Source: Nitzschia sp. pyKryTriq1 (lineage: Eukaryota; Bacillariophyta; Bacillariophyceae; Bacillariales; Bacillariaceae). Taken from it: DNA of 64,000 nt. Below are positions 54,517 to 64,000 of the stretch, one piece after another (the stretch's first letter is position 1; every line of letters starts with the position of its first letter). The notes beneath the pieces were generated by a model. The model saw nothing but the letters and a program-made list of their open reading frames with translations. It searched no databases and was not told the DNA's origin. The stretch covers positions 372,001 to 436,000 of the forward strand of contig OY101127.1 of the NCBI GenBank assembly GCA_956465555.1. The letters are read 5' to 3'. A program made the translations under genes and the position numbers.

Positions 54517-55542
54517 AATGTCAACGTCTACTCTACTAGTATAATATTGTGTGGAGCTAGCAGCGATGTTACGGCTCGGAAATGTTAGACACGGAACCAG
54601 AAGTAGGGCATTACGTGTATGGAATAAAAGACGACACACCATCATGGGCTCTCTTATTGATCTTCGAAGGCCATCGTCGATCACCAGTACCAGTAGTGTA
54701 AATAAGGGAACAGCATACCGGTACCGTGCGTAGTAGCAGAAAACATACGAATACAGAACACGGACCACTTTTGCGTGATTACTTCTATCTTCAAATGGCG
54801 CTTGTGCTCTGTGGAAAAATGTTGGATGACGCAATCGAGAAAAGAAGAAAATAAAAAATCATCGCATCATCTCATCATCATCTGCGACGACCTGCTCGCT
54901 GTGACCCCTTTTGTTCTGTGAAGAACTTGAAGTCCATAGATTTTGTACTGTAATACTGTACGGGTAGCGCATTTTTTCGGGACGTCTGCAATTGGCCGCA
55001 AGGGGCAGGGGCGGCAGGGGGGCATCTGCCTGCATTATTTCGTTCTGTTCTTCCCCCTTGCTTCGCGTGCGGTATGTACGAGTACAGCACCGGTACGTAC
55101 TGTTGGTACTTGTACTTGGTGTACCGCTATAGCTATCATCAAAATACTTGTAAATACGGCGGCGGGGCGCGGACGCAAGTACTGGTACCGGTAGCGGAGT
55201 GAAGATTCTTCTTCTTCGACGACTGCTGACGACGACTCGATTCTCGATTATTTCAAGTTCGAAGAATCTGTCACGAACGAGATGTGAGAATAAAAATTCG
55301 ATTCGAATGACGACTACAGCGCAGATCACAGCATTTTTAATATTTTGTCGTCATTTCCATCTCCCTGAGACGAGAACGAGTGGAAATACTGGTAAATATC
55401 AAACAGCTGCTCTACAGGTACAGATCTGAAATCCCGCGCCGTTTTTCTTCTCGTCCTCTTTTCTAGGTGCTGGGCCGCATTGGTTATTCTCGGGCAGTTT
55501 CGCCACAATACACAAAGTTGCCGTTTTGCGATTGAATCAACT
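54517..55542. other. intergenic, divergent promoters
   Basis: 1.0 kb between the TPR and RRM genes. ACCGGTA palindromes at about 54716, 55090 and 55184 are the only recurrent motif. Frames inside (for example 54859-55329 on the minus strand) are basic, low in complexity and not convincing. Confidence 0.45.
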
Positions 55543-57226
55543 ATGCGGTTTTCTCCCCTTCTTTTGCCATTGCTTCCCCTCCTGGAACCCTCTCATGGGT
55601 TCCAGCCCCTTCCTGCGAACCGAGCTTCGACCAACAGTAGAAGTAGCCGCAGTGCACCGCCCTTGGCACTTTCCTACAATCTCCGCGATGCCGACATGAT
55701 GGAGTCGCTAGTGGGAGGCATCCGTTACGAAATGGTTCCCTTGCCCGACAGTATGATGGACACCACTTTGTTTGTGGGGAACCTGTGTGAATTTTGCAAG
55801 GACGAAGACCTATCGAATCTCTTTCAAACGGTGAGCACCCTGCAAAGTGTGCCCGCCTGCGTGGTGCGAAAGCCCAACATGTCGAGTCTCCGCTATGGGT
55901 TTGTCACCTTTTTGACGGCTCAAGAAAAAGAGGTGAGAAGACTGCAAAGTCTCGCTAGTCTACGAAGTACTATCAGCGATGATTTGATTCGATTCGATTC
56001 GATTCGATTCGATTCGATCTATGCTTTTCTTGCCGTTGTTGTGTCCAAATCGCTCATTTTTTCGCTCTTTGTTCTCTTCTTTTAAGACCGCTATTGTAAG
56101 ATTCCATGGACGTGATTTTTTGGGACGATCCATCAAAGTGGAACCCATCCGCGATCATCCCAAGATGGGACGAGTCAAAGTCCCCGATCGTCTCGTTACG
56201 TATGTGTTAGGAGTTGCCAAAACAAAACCCAAGAACAGTAGCACCAGTAACAACAGCAGCAGCAGCAGCAGCAGCAATAACATCTCTAGTCTGCGCAGCA
56301 TTGCTCCTCGATTGGACGATACCACCAAGAAGGAAATCTCCTTGGCGAGAAAGCGCTTTCAAGAACAACAAGAACAAAAATCACGACTTGCCTCCCAACT
56401 GTCATTTCCATTGAACACGGTCCAGCAAGATGAACTACTCCGAGCTGCACGGCGAGGCTATTTGACGCTGGAGGGACGCACCCAGAGTCGGGCTCGCGAA
56501 TCGAACGCTCTGGCGTGTGCGCATCGACAGTACTGTGACGAACGAGAGCAGCCCCAAATTGTCTTGTGCAAGGCGGCGGGGCGTGAAGGCCAACGTTCTC
56601 CACTCGATTGTCTCATTGTGGATTTGAGCCCGTTGCGACTCACCAAGGCAGTGGGCGATGATTGGGTAGACGACTTTATGATCAAATGGAAAACACAGAT
56701 TTTAACCGCGGCTGCCAACGCCGGAATGGAATTGCGGCGAGATCTCAGGGAAGATAATTGCCAAAGCCTTTCCGTTGTAGAGGAAGAAGAAACTGTGACC
56801 GATAACGAACATTGCGACTATAAGGATATGGACGAGGGAATCACGGAGCAAATAGCAAGGTCGAACAACGAATTCAACGAGGCTCCGGAAGAAATAACCA
56901 CCGAATCTATCATGGAGTATATTATTACTTTGACAGACGATGATTCCTGGGCCACGGAGCCCATTTCTCGATTGCCAGTTGTCAGTATGGGCATATTTGA
57001 GGGAGAACGTAGCAATGCCAAAGCCATGGCGAAGGAGCTGGCTGACTTGTGGGGCATCCCCAGAGAGCCATTGGACGATAGTTTTCAAGAAAAAAAACCT
57101 GTCGGAGACAAGAAAAAGGCGGACACAAAGAAGCAACGGGGAAACAAGGCGCGAAGACTACGACGAAACGAGAATAAACGGGAACGGCGGAACAATCAAC
57201 GTGATCTCGACATGTACATTCGGTAG
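55543..57226 (+). CDS. plastid-type RRM RNA-binding protein, two exons
   Basis: Exon 1 is 55543-55932 and exon 2 is 56087-57226, joined by removing a 154-bp intron, giving TAQEKE-TAIVRFHG and 509 residues. The start MRFSPLLLPLLPLLEPSHG is a signal peptide followed by FQPLP, the Phe-led diatom plastid pattern. An RRM covers about residues 80-160, with RNP2 LFVGNL and RNP1 YGFVTF; the intron falls inside the domain. After a Ser/Asn linker, a second region of about 250 residues (QDELLRAARRGYLTLEGRTQ, RSPLDCLIVDLSPLRLTKAV) is not recognised. The tail is strongly basic (KARRLRRNENKRERRNNQRD). A role in plastid RNA processing or translation is likely. The intron holds a (GATTC)n microsatellite at about 55985-56018. 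Confidence 0.8.
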
Positions 57227-58592
57227 CAGATCGTCATTTCGGGCCATGCCTGGGTGGGTTGTTACCACACATCGGATGAGATCCAGATGATTCTTCATGC
57301 AATGCATACTCATGTAAGCACAGGCATTTTAGGCAATACTGTAGATTTCACTCGTTCCTAGCTAGGTACAGTATCCTTCGAAAGCTCCCGTTTCATCTAA
57401 AATCTACAAAGATCCACACAATAGAGACGAGCCAGGAGCAACACCATAAAAACATGCAACACCGACAGCCAATACAATAGAACCAATCCTCGTAGATACA
57501 AGGATTTAGAAAGGGGGGTGATTGATTCGCTTGGCTTCGCGGTACTTGTATAGGTAGTCATGTACCATGCATACATTTGTACGGTAGATCTTGCGTGCCA
57601 TCTTTGAGCGTTGATGATCTTCCATAACCTCATTACTTCTTACATTTGTGACCCTACGCTGTCGCCCTTTTCCCATGATGGCTTGCGTTCTGAAGTACGA
57701 GTATCGTGGACTATACTACCTCTCCACTACCGGTACCGTAGAGTCGACGAGGTACAGTACAGGTGCAGTACAGGCGCAGCACAGGAACATCCAAGGATCG
57801 AGCGATCACGCTCGCTCCACCTTCCTCCACTGAACTCAAAAGCGCGTTAAATCGAAACCGCGGTGTCTGCTTCGCAGCGTGGCCCACGGTTCTTGGCCTG
57901 GGCCAAGATTCTTGGCCTACTAGAGCCCCTTCTCTGTGCTCCCCCCCATTTTTTAAAAATCCAATCTCTCAACGAGATCAACGAGAGTACGTACATACCG
58001 GTACATTAGGTTCAAGCGTCAAAAGCGCATCGCGGCACAACACACAACACTCTTCATTCGCAAGACAATCTTGGCCTAGGCCAAGATTCTTGGCCCAGGC
58101 CAAGCGGGCTTTGCCACGGAGCGTGGCTAGCGCGAAATAGCATTGTCCAAGCGTGCCTGTAAAGCGAGTTCCACGTTACTGCGCGGTGACCCGCACCCTT
58201 GGATGTTCCAGGTATGGATACAGACCGTACCGGTACCATAAAATATGTACTACGGTACAGGTACCGGTACTGTACGGTAGGCAGACAAGATGAAATATTC
58301 GAGGGAGACTGACGGACGATGATGATATGTTCGCTCTGTTTTCGAATGCAGAACTGAGATAGAACTGCACATTCTCTCGAATTCTTTCTGCTTTCTGCTG
58401 GTAGGCAGGATCGGGGATGTTTGCGAACTTTTTCAAGCCGGATCGACGGAAGATGGAAGGTGCACAATCCACCACAACCATAATGGCAGAGGCGGTCATT
58501 CCAACTCGACTTGATAATAGTACAGTACAAGTATCACCAATCATCATACATCGTACCCACGTGGTCCCTTTCTAGAGAAAAAACTTCCCTTG
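57227..58592. other. intergenic region with palindromes
   Basis: 1.37 kb without a credible ORF. It holds the CTTGGCC palindrome pair listed separately and four or five ACCGGTA palindromes between 57728 and 58270, the densest group in the window, just upstream of the DAO-type gene. Confidence 0.5.
57892..58104. repeat. inverted-repeat element with CTTGGCC palindromes
   Basis: CTTGGCCTGGGCCAAG (57892-57907), CTTGGCCTAGGCCAAG (58070-58085) and CTTGGCCCAGGCCAAG (58089-58104) are each palindromic or nearly so. The two sides, extended to about 57870 and 58135, are approximate reverse complements of each other, giving a MITE-like form of about 260 bp. Confidence 0.6.
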
Positions 58593-59963
58593 ATGGCTGA
58601 AAGCCAGAACAACGAGATGGAAGGCAATGACTACTATGACTACGATGTCATCGTCGTTGGTGCCGGCGTGGCCGGGGCATCGGCAGTGCACCATTTACTT
58701 CAAGACAGTTTAGTGTTTCCGTCGAAGGGGACCCGGGATACGAGTGATATTCACATACTGGTGGTAGATTCAGGCCCTGCCCCCGGGGAAGGACGTGGTG
58801 ATGACGGTCGCAAGAGCGGAAGTGCCACCATGACACATCTAGCCATTTCCAAAATCAAAATGATGGTCCAAGTCTTTAATTGCGCCTCGCAAGAATTTGT
58901 GAAGCATCATGGCAAAGAAGGCGCACGGCGATACTTTCAAGCTACCAAGGAAGGGCTAGAAATACAAAAGCGAATCGCCAAGGCCTTGCAGAACAAAGGC
59001 ACAAACAGCCCCGAAATTATGTCAGAACTGGGTTCCTACTATGTGTCTCCTATCCACCAGCAAGGGGAGCTACACGCCGAATTTGACTTTTATAGGTCTC
59101 TCGGAGAATGTTGTGAAGACGTGGAATTTATCGATGGTGTCACACGTACCATGGACCAAGTACCTGGAGCGAGTGTCGATTTTCCTTGCGCTATTTACTT
59201 TCCCAAGGAAGCGATTATTGATTCGTCGGAGTATGCCAAACGGTTGTTGGCGGCAGCAGTTGCGACTGGAAAGGTGACAAGGCGGAGCAATACTCGAGTT
59301 CAGCACATCGTTACTCCAAGTCGTGGAAAAGCCAGTGTGATTTTGGATGGATCGGGAGAGACCATTTCATCTCGTTTCGGAGTGGTGGTGGCTACAGGTG
59401 CTATGGACTCCTTACCGCCCGAATTGAATGGACTCATCAGACCTTGTTATTCCTACTTGGCGCATGTACCCATTGAAACACCTGCAAAGGTAGAAGAATC
59501 TCCAAACTTTTTCACTTGGGGATTTTCTCATGATTGGTGTTTTGCAGGTGGTCAAGTCCGAGTATCTGGAGAAGACCACTTTTGTGCCTACAAGAATCCC
59601 AAAGTAAAGGAACGATGCGGTCGCTTGATCAATTGGGCGCGTGGGATTTACGGGTGTCCTTCTACTAATGACAATGACCACGGAACGATGATGATTCCTC
59701 AGCAGTATGGACTGTATTCAGAAACACCCGATCACGTTCCATTGATCGGAACAACGCATGACGACTCTGCCGTGTGTTACCTGCTGGGATGCAACGCATG
59801 GGGACAAACCATCTTATCCTACTCGGCTTCCTTGGTTCCAGGTCTTTTGGGATTTCGTTCTGCCACTGACGGCAAAGTCTGTCTTTCCGAGTCGCAACGT
59901 GACTCTTTAAAGTTGTTGTCGATTCGACGCTTTAGCGAGCTTCCAGCGCTGAAGAGAAAGTAG
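58593..59963 (+). CDS. FAD-dependent oxidoreductase, DAO family
   Basis: 456 residues from the ATG at 58593. YDYDVIVVGAGVAGASAVHHL is the FAD-binding Rossmann start (about residues 16-36). ILVVDSGPAPGEG ends in the expected acidic strand, and RFGVVVATGAMDSLPPEL and the late DHVPLIGTTHD followed by GCNAWGQTI complete a D-amino-acid-oxidase / glycine-oxidase-like fold. Members oxidise amines, sarcosine, amino acids or similar with O2. The substrate pocket gives no clear assignment. No leader peptide is obvious. No intron was needed. Confidence 0.75.
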   Translation: MAESQNNEMEGNDYYDYDVIVVGAGVAGASAVHHLLQDSLVFPSKGTRDTSDIHILVVDSGPAPGEGRGDDGRKSGSATMTHLAISKIKMMVQVFNCASQEFVKHHGKEGARRYFQATKEGLEIQKRIAKALQNKGTNSPEIMSELGSYYVSPIHQQGELHAEFDFYRSLGECCEDVEFIDGVTRTMDQVPGASVDFPCAIYFPKEAIIDSSEYAKRLLAAAVATGKVTRRSNTRVQHIVTPSRGKASVILDGSGETISSRFGVVVATGAMDSLPPELNGLIRPCYSYLAHVPIETPAKVEESPNFFTWGFSHDWCFAGGQVRVSGEDHFCAYKNPKVKERCGRLINWARGIYGCPSTNDNDHGTMMIPQQYGLYSETPDHVPLIGTTHDDSAVCYLLGCNAWGQTILSYSASLVPGLLGFRSATDGKVCLSESQRDSLKLLSIRRFSELPALKRK

Positions 59964-60270
59964 AAGCAAACGAATAATCATACCGTACCGACAGGGTGAT
60001 GAGCGCTGCTCCTCCCTTTTTGGTACGGGGTGCTCTGGAAGTCTCTGGTCGACGCTACGAAGAGTAGTACGCGTCACAGCGCTCTAATAGGAACGCCGAA
60101 CAAAAATAATTTCATCAACGAAGAAAATAAGAGTGTATGCTAGATAAAGAATTGAAGGGGGACTCGGCGACAGCAATAATCCTAGTAGCCGCTGACTTCC
60201 TTGTAACAGCCATTCACAAAGAAGCACAGTGCAGTAGGACCCCACGCAAGAACAATGTAAGCAGGAGTAA
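59964..60270. other. intergenic, convergent gene ends
   Basis: 307 bp between the DAO gene and the following minus-strand gene; nothing recognised. Confidence 0.45.
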
Positions 60271-61134
60271 TTACTTGGTGAGTTCGGGGTTCTCGGCTTC
60301 GTTCTTGATCAAACCGAATGGAGACAAGACCTTGATGACAATGGGCTTGACAAAGCCTTCAGTGCTACTGGCAGCATTCATCACGATAGTAATCACAGCC
60401 TTGATAGCCGGGTCCACAACCTCGTGGTCGAATTTTTCCAGCTGAGGTTTGATTTGCTTGTCCAGAGTTTCAAAGTCGGTTCCGGCAACGGAGATGGCCT
60501 TTCCCACGACGGCCTCGGTGATCCCAAGGCCGACCTTGACGAGGGGAACACCCTTGCCCCAGGCCCAGATACCCTTGGCTTTTTCGTACACGTGTTCAGC
60601 AACATCCATGCCTTCCTTGGGGGCAGGGGTTGCTTCGACGGCTTTCTTCACGCCGTTATTGCTTTTCTTGGAGGAGGTGGAGGTCGTAGAATTCATCTTT
60701 TGTCTGGAGCTGCTTCTGAAAATGCTAAAAAAAGTTGTGTCGTCTTCTTCGTCGTGTTCGTCGTCTGTAATAGGAAAATCCAAGTCGTCAGAAAATTGCG
60801 CACACGATTGAAAGTCATCGGTTAACACACTTCGGATGGACGCCGCGGAAATCGACCGCCTCTCTACCGAACCGGGGTACTTTTGCACCTGCCGCAGTCG
60901 GGTGGACAGGGCGTCGGCACTGATCTTGGAGGTCGCGAGACCAGCGAGAAACAGCGACTCGGCACCACCGGCTGGAGACAGAGGCGGCTGACCTTCAACT
61001 GGAGTATCGTCTTGGTCGTAGCTCTCCATTTCACTGATCGTATCGCGAATCATCGTGGGCACTGCGTCGACATTCAATGGATTACAGCTTGCTAGAATTG
61101 TTCGATCGATCTCGATCAATCGATTGCTGAACAC
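60271..61134 (-). CDS. hypothetical protein, possibly a lipid-surface protein
   Basis: 287 residues. The first half is disordered and acidic (DDLDFPITDDEHDEEDDTTF) with a Ser/Thr/Lys linker. The second half, from MDVAEHVYEKAKGIWAWGKG, is a run of amphipathic segments (VPLVKVGLGITEAVVGKAIS, LEKFDHEVVDPAIKAVITIV). That pattern recalls lipid-droplet or rubber-particle surface proteins (REF/SRPP, perilipin-like), but there is no signature I can call with certainty. No signal peptide. An alternative is a peripheral membrane protein of unknown role. Confidence 0.6.
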   Translation of the reverse strand: MFSNRLIEIDRTILASCNPLNVDAVPTMIRDTISEMESYDQDDTPVEGQPPLSPAGGAESLFLAGLATSKISADALSTRLRQVQKYPGSVERRSISAASIRSVLTDDFQSCAQFSDDLDFPITDDEHDEEDDTTFFSIFRSSSRQKMNSTTSTSSKKSNNGVKKAVEATPAPKEGMDVAEHVYEKAKGIWAWGKGVPLVKVGLGITEAVVGKAISVAGTDFETLDKQIKPQLEKFDHEVVDPAIKAVITIVMNAASSTEGFVKPIVIKVLSPFGLIKNEAENPELTK

Positions 61135-63191
61135 AATATCAAGGGACCTGGTATCGGTACGGGTACGTTATGTTACTGTGGTAATGATGAAAAAAAGGAA
61201 TGACGCGAAGAGGTGTAAGAGGGTGCATCATCGTGGCAAGAGAAGACGCAACTCGTCGCGTCGTCGACGACGACGTTCTCATCGTGGGCTAGCTGGCCCA
61301 TACAGACTGGTTTCCAGGCTATAACTAAGAAACTCGCCAGCATTGTGATTGGACAATTCGAAATATGGCGAAAAAAATCGCGTCGAAAATAATTGGCTTC
61401 GGACTGAAATGGACTTGATCGACCCGCCAAGAAAGAGACAACAGGGGAAGACGAAATCATCATCATAACCATGGTGGTCGAAATGGGCGTCCCAGTGGTA
61501 ACATGCCTATTGAAAGTGACGGAACGGTTGCACTACCGATACACAAAAAACTGGAATGCCACAGAAAAGAACTCCGAGGTCGACCGAAACGAGCATTCCA
61601 AGGCAAATACCGAACTCAAAAGTTCGTTCCACACCCATGCTTTTTTGTCTGTCATCCAGCATTGTTCACAACGTACAATTCGAAATCATCACGACAACAA
61701 CAGTTATCTTGAAAATATGTGCTCACCTTACTTTGTTTCCAGAATGAGAATGGTTGTCCAGTACTCATACAGGTGGTTGGTTGTGAGTTATTGTTTTGCT
61801 TTGTGTTCCTGCGAGCTGCGAGGATGGGAACTTCGAACTGAAAAAAGAGGAACATGACCGACAGAGAAAAGCACAGCAGCAAAACTGCCGGTAACGGAGT
61901 GGAATGCTTTTTTTCGCGTTGGGCCAATGAAATAGAGGGATTGCGTTTCGGTGGGCGCGGTGTCGCACGATGCATGAGAGTGTCGTCGTCATCAGTCGTG
62001 CGAGGCCATCATGCGCGCCGGCAGGCTCACCGATTGCCACATACTATAGTTCCGGTAGCTACGAGTACCGGTACAGCAGTATGTGCTTGTAGCAGCTACT
62101 CGTACAGCACAGTAGTAGCGTAACAGCAGTAAGCAAAATTGGAAACTTCTGAATACCGGTGGAGACTACTGCATGCATTCTGAAAACGCGGATCAGATGA
62201 TGATTCATTCAGGAAGAATTAACATCAACATGATCACCATCATCCGATTTCTGGCTACTACTAAATACTCGTACTGTGGAAGTACGATACTGCGGTAATT
62301 GTCCCTATTTGACAACCCAGCAATTTGAACCAGTGCGCGTCACATGCGAGAGCCATGATTTTTCACATTGTCCATTTGCATTTGACGACTCCTCATTCTG
62401 ATATGAAGTAGGAATAGAATCATACTCGTAGCAGTCAGGTCTTCGTGAGCTCGGGCACATCTAAATTCTGTTCGATAATGTTGGAGAACAGTTAAGATGC
62501 TCAATCAATGAGGTCCATGGCCAAACAAATATGTTGACAGGAAAATAACCTGGGTAGACTAATTTCACGCAAATTTCCCTTCACACTATGTACAGCTGAC
62601 GCCATTCTGCACTGATTTGCACTATTAGAGGTAGATCATACTCTTTTTCACGAGTAGTAGACCGATTCCTAGTAGAAAGAGTAGCATATCTCTTTTAGCT
62701 CAACTTGTACGTCTAGTAGGGCTGCCACCTGAAACAAGGGAGAAACAGTAAAAAGTGAGATAAAGACCGTCCCCATTTCTTCACAATCCCAGACGTCTCT
62801 GTTTGCCGGTCAATCATCCATCAGATTTGGACGTGGTTATTCTATCATCAGAACTTGCTCAGAGAATGTAGATAAAATTGTATGCATCACTTGGATTTTG
62901 ACCGGCCCACCCGCGAATGTAGAGTAGATGAGCCGATGGAGACATGACATGACACTGTTCGGTTTTGTTTTGGCTTCTTCTCAGATTGAAATTTTGTACA
63001 CATTAGCGTCGGATCAACACAGTAGTTCAGTCCGCCCGACGAAACTATCGTCCCTGAAGGACCAAAACGAAACCAGACAGTACCTGTGGCGTATCCATCT
63101 ACTATCCCCCATCAGCACCTTCTTGCCGCGGCATCTTGATCTCGAGCAGTTGAGTTCACTTACATTGATTGTTTGAACTTCCAATGAGCAT
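61135..63191. other. gene-poor region
   Basis: 2.06 kb. Frames at 61173-61472 (minus) and 61471-61857 (plus) lack domains or good starts and overlap other frames. One ACCGGTA palindrome is near 62060 and a related one near 62155. No mobile element or RNA gene recognised. Confidence 0.45.
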
Positions 63192-63992
63192 TCAAATGTC
63201 AATATCGTCGTTATCTTCAGTCAGGCCACTGCCATCTGGAGGATGATAGACATCCCGCAAACCAAAGCATCCTTCCATGGCTTCTTGGCAATCTTCGGCT
63301 TCTGGAAACACTCCATTCAGCACATCCCGTTGATAATAGCCTCGATACCTTGAACCCATGACCAGTTTCATGTCTGAAGAAACTTGATGCAAATGAGGGA
63401 AAATGCGAGTGGTGTTTCCCAAAACAGCGAGCGTGGGCTGCTCGACACTTGCCAACAGTGACTTCCAATAGGCGCCAGCACCTCCACTCGTTGGACTGGC
63501 AAAAGTCAACTGACCAATACTTTGGGGTCCAATAGTAGCGACGGATCGTTCGGGGCGGTGAGCAATACCCATTCCCTGAATTGTGGCCGTCAAGTAGTGG
63601 GGCAGTGTTTCGGCAGTGGGATCGTATTGGTAGCGTGGATCCGATGTGTCATATTCCAACCGAGCGGGTCGAACGGCTGTGCTAAGTGCAAAATGATGGT
63701 GCAAGGAACGATCTCGAAATCGAGGATCTGGTGATGGGTTGGGCGATAAACAAGTCAAGAGACCGGGCCCGTTCTTGGTAGAAGAGTCTTGTAGCCATCC
63801 ACCAGGAGGAACATCGCGGGGCCGAAAACGCCCATTGCCAGTGTCGCGTACTCTTGCATCTCGTTCCAGGCTGGTCCCTGAAAGGAGGGCCTGCCATAGC
63901 TGCTCATTGTCCGCGGCTGCAGAGGAAAGAGTATCGAGTTCGAGTAGTTTGTATTGACTGGAAGGCACGATACATTGAATATATTCCGACAT
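63192..63992 (-). CDS. hypothetical protein at the window edge
   Basis: 266 residues if started at the ATG at 63990-63992 (MSEYIQCIVPSSQYKLLELD). The frame is open to the window end, so an upstream exon cannot be excluded. Ordered segments (TLPHYLTATIQGMGIAHRPE, SDMKLVMGSRYRGYYQRDVL) and an acidic tail (TEDNDDIDI) suggest a real protein. I do not recognise the family. Confidence 0.6.
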   Translation of the reverse strand: MSEYIQCIVPSSQYKLLELDTLSSAAADNEQLWQALLSGTSLERDARVRDTGNGRFRPRDVPPGGWLQDSSTKNGPGLLTCLSPNPSPDPRFRDRSLHHHFALSTAVRPARLEYDTSDPRYQYDPTAETLPHYLTATIQGMGIAHRPERSVATIGPQSIGQLTFASPTSGGAGAYWKSLLASVEQPTLAVLGNTTRIFPHLHQVSSDMKLVMGSRYRGYYQRDVLNGVFPEAEDCQEAMEGCFGLRDVYHPPDGSGLTEDNDDIDI

Positions 63993-64000
63993 GGTCAATC

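Noticed and set aside
54859-55329. 156-codon minus-strand ORF
   Set aside because: Arg/Ser-rich reading of promoter-side DNA with no recognisable domain.
61173-61857. Overlapping ORFs of 99 and 128 codons
   Set aside because: They overlap or abut on opposite strands, lack domains and sit in a gene-poor stretch.

Overview
The window looks like nuclear DNA of a pennate-type diatom or a close stramenopile. This is inferred from short GT-AG introns (about 77-154 bp, one of 350 bp), several proteins that begin with a signal peptide followed at once by an aromatic residue (the diatom plastid-import type), a plastid ClpR-like subunit, a polyubiquitin gene, and Ty1/copia elements of the kind common in diatoms. 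I cannot name the species. Genes are dense, on both strands and not in operons. Gene ends given here come from splice junctions that restore frame and family motifs by eye; no transcript data were available.

0-10.4 kb: a small secreted ORF at the edge, then a BSD-domain gene carrying a repeated LxDRLxxW motif but broken across about six frame changes. Next come four neighbouring genes for type II membrane enzymes: two PC-esterase/SGNH-like proteins, an exostosin-type glycosyltransferase and a second glycosyltransferase-like protein. A Ty3/gypsy reverse-transcriptase fossil and a dispersed repeat lie among them. Together the four look like a small Golgi glycan-decoration neighbourhood.

11.5-24.7 kb: an E2-fold protein without an obvious active cysteine, an RlmN-type radical SAM rRNA methyltransferase with an in-frame intron, a methyltransferase with a plastid/thylakoid-like leader, the ribosome-maturation GTPase EFL1 in two exons, mitochondrial FAD glycerol-3-phosphate dehydrogenase with EF-hands, and a ferredoxin-TPR fusion interrupted by one in-frame stop.

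25-33.6 kb: two divergent paralogous FAD monooxygenases (one with an intron, one without), a plastid-type PDZ protein, and a five-exon sugar transporter.

33.6-49.1 kb: an inverted-repeat element and Ty1/copia fossils, a nuclear-looking hypothetical protein, exportin-5, a repeat-rich gap, polyubiquitin (5 units), a thioredoxin-fold/phosducin-like protein, a MITE-like inverted repeat, unrecognised ORFs, and a ClpR-like plastid protease subunit.

49.7-64 kb: a recent Ty1/copia copy with identical LTRs but lacking most of pol, a TPR membrane protein, a plastid-type RRM protein, an inverted-repeat element, a DAO-family oxidoreductase, a possible lipid-surface protein, a gene-poor stretch, and a hypothetical protein at the right edge. 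I saw no rRNA, tRNA or CRISPR.
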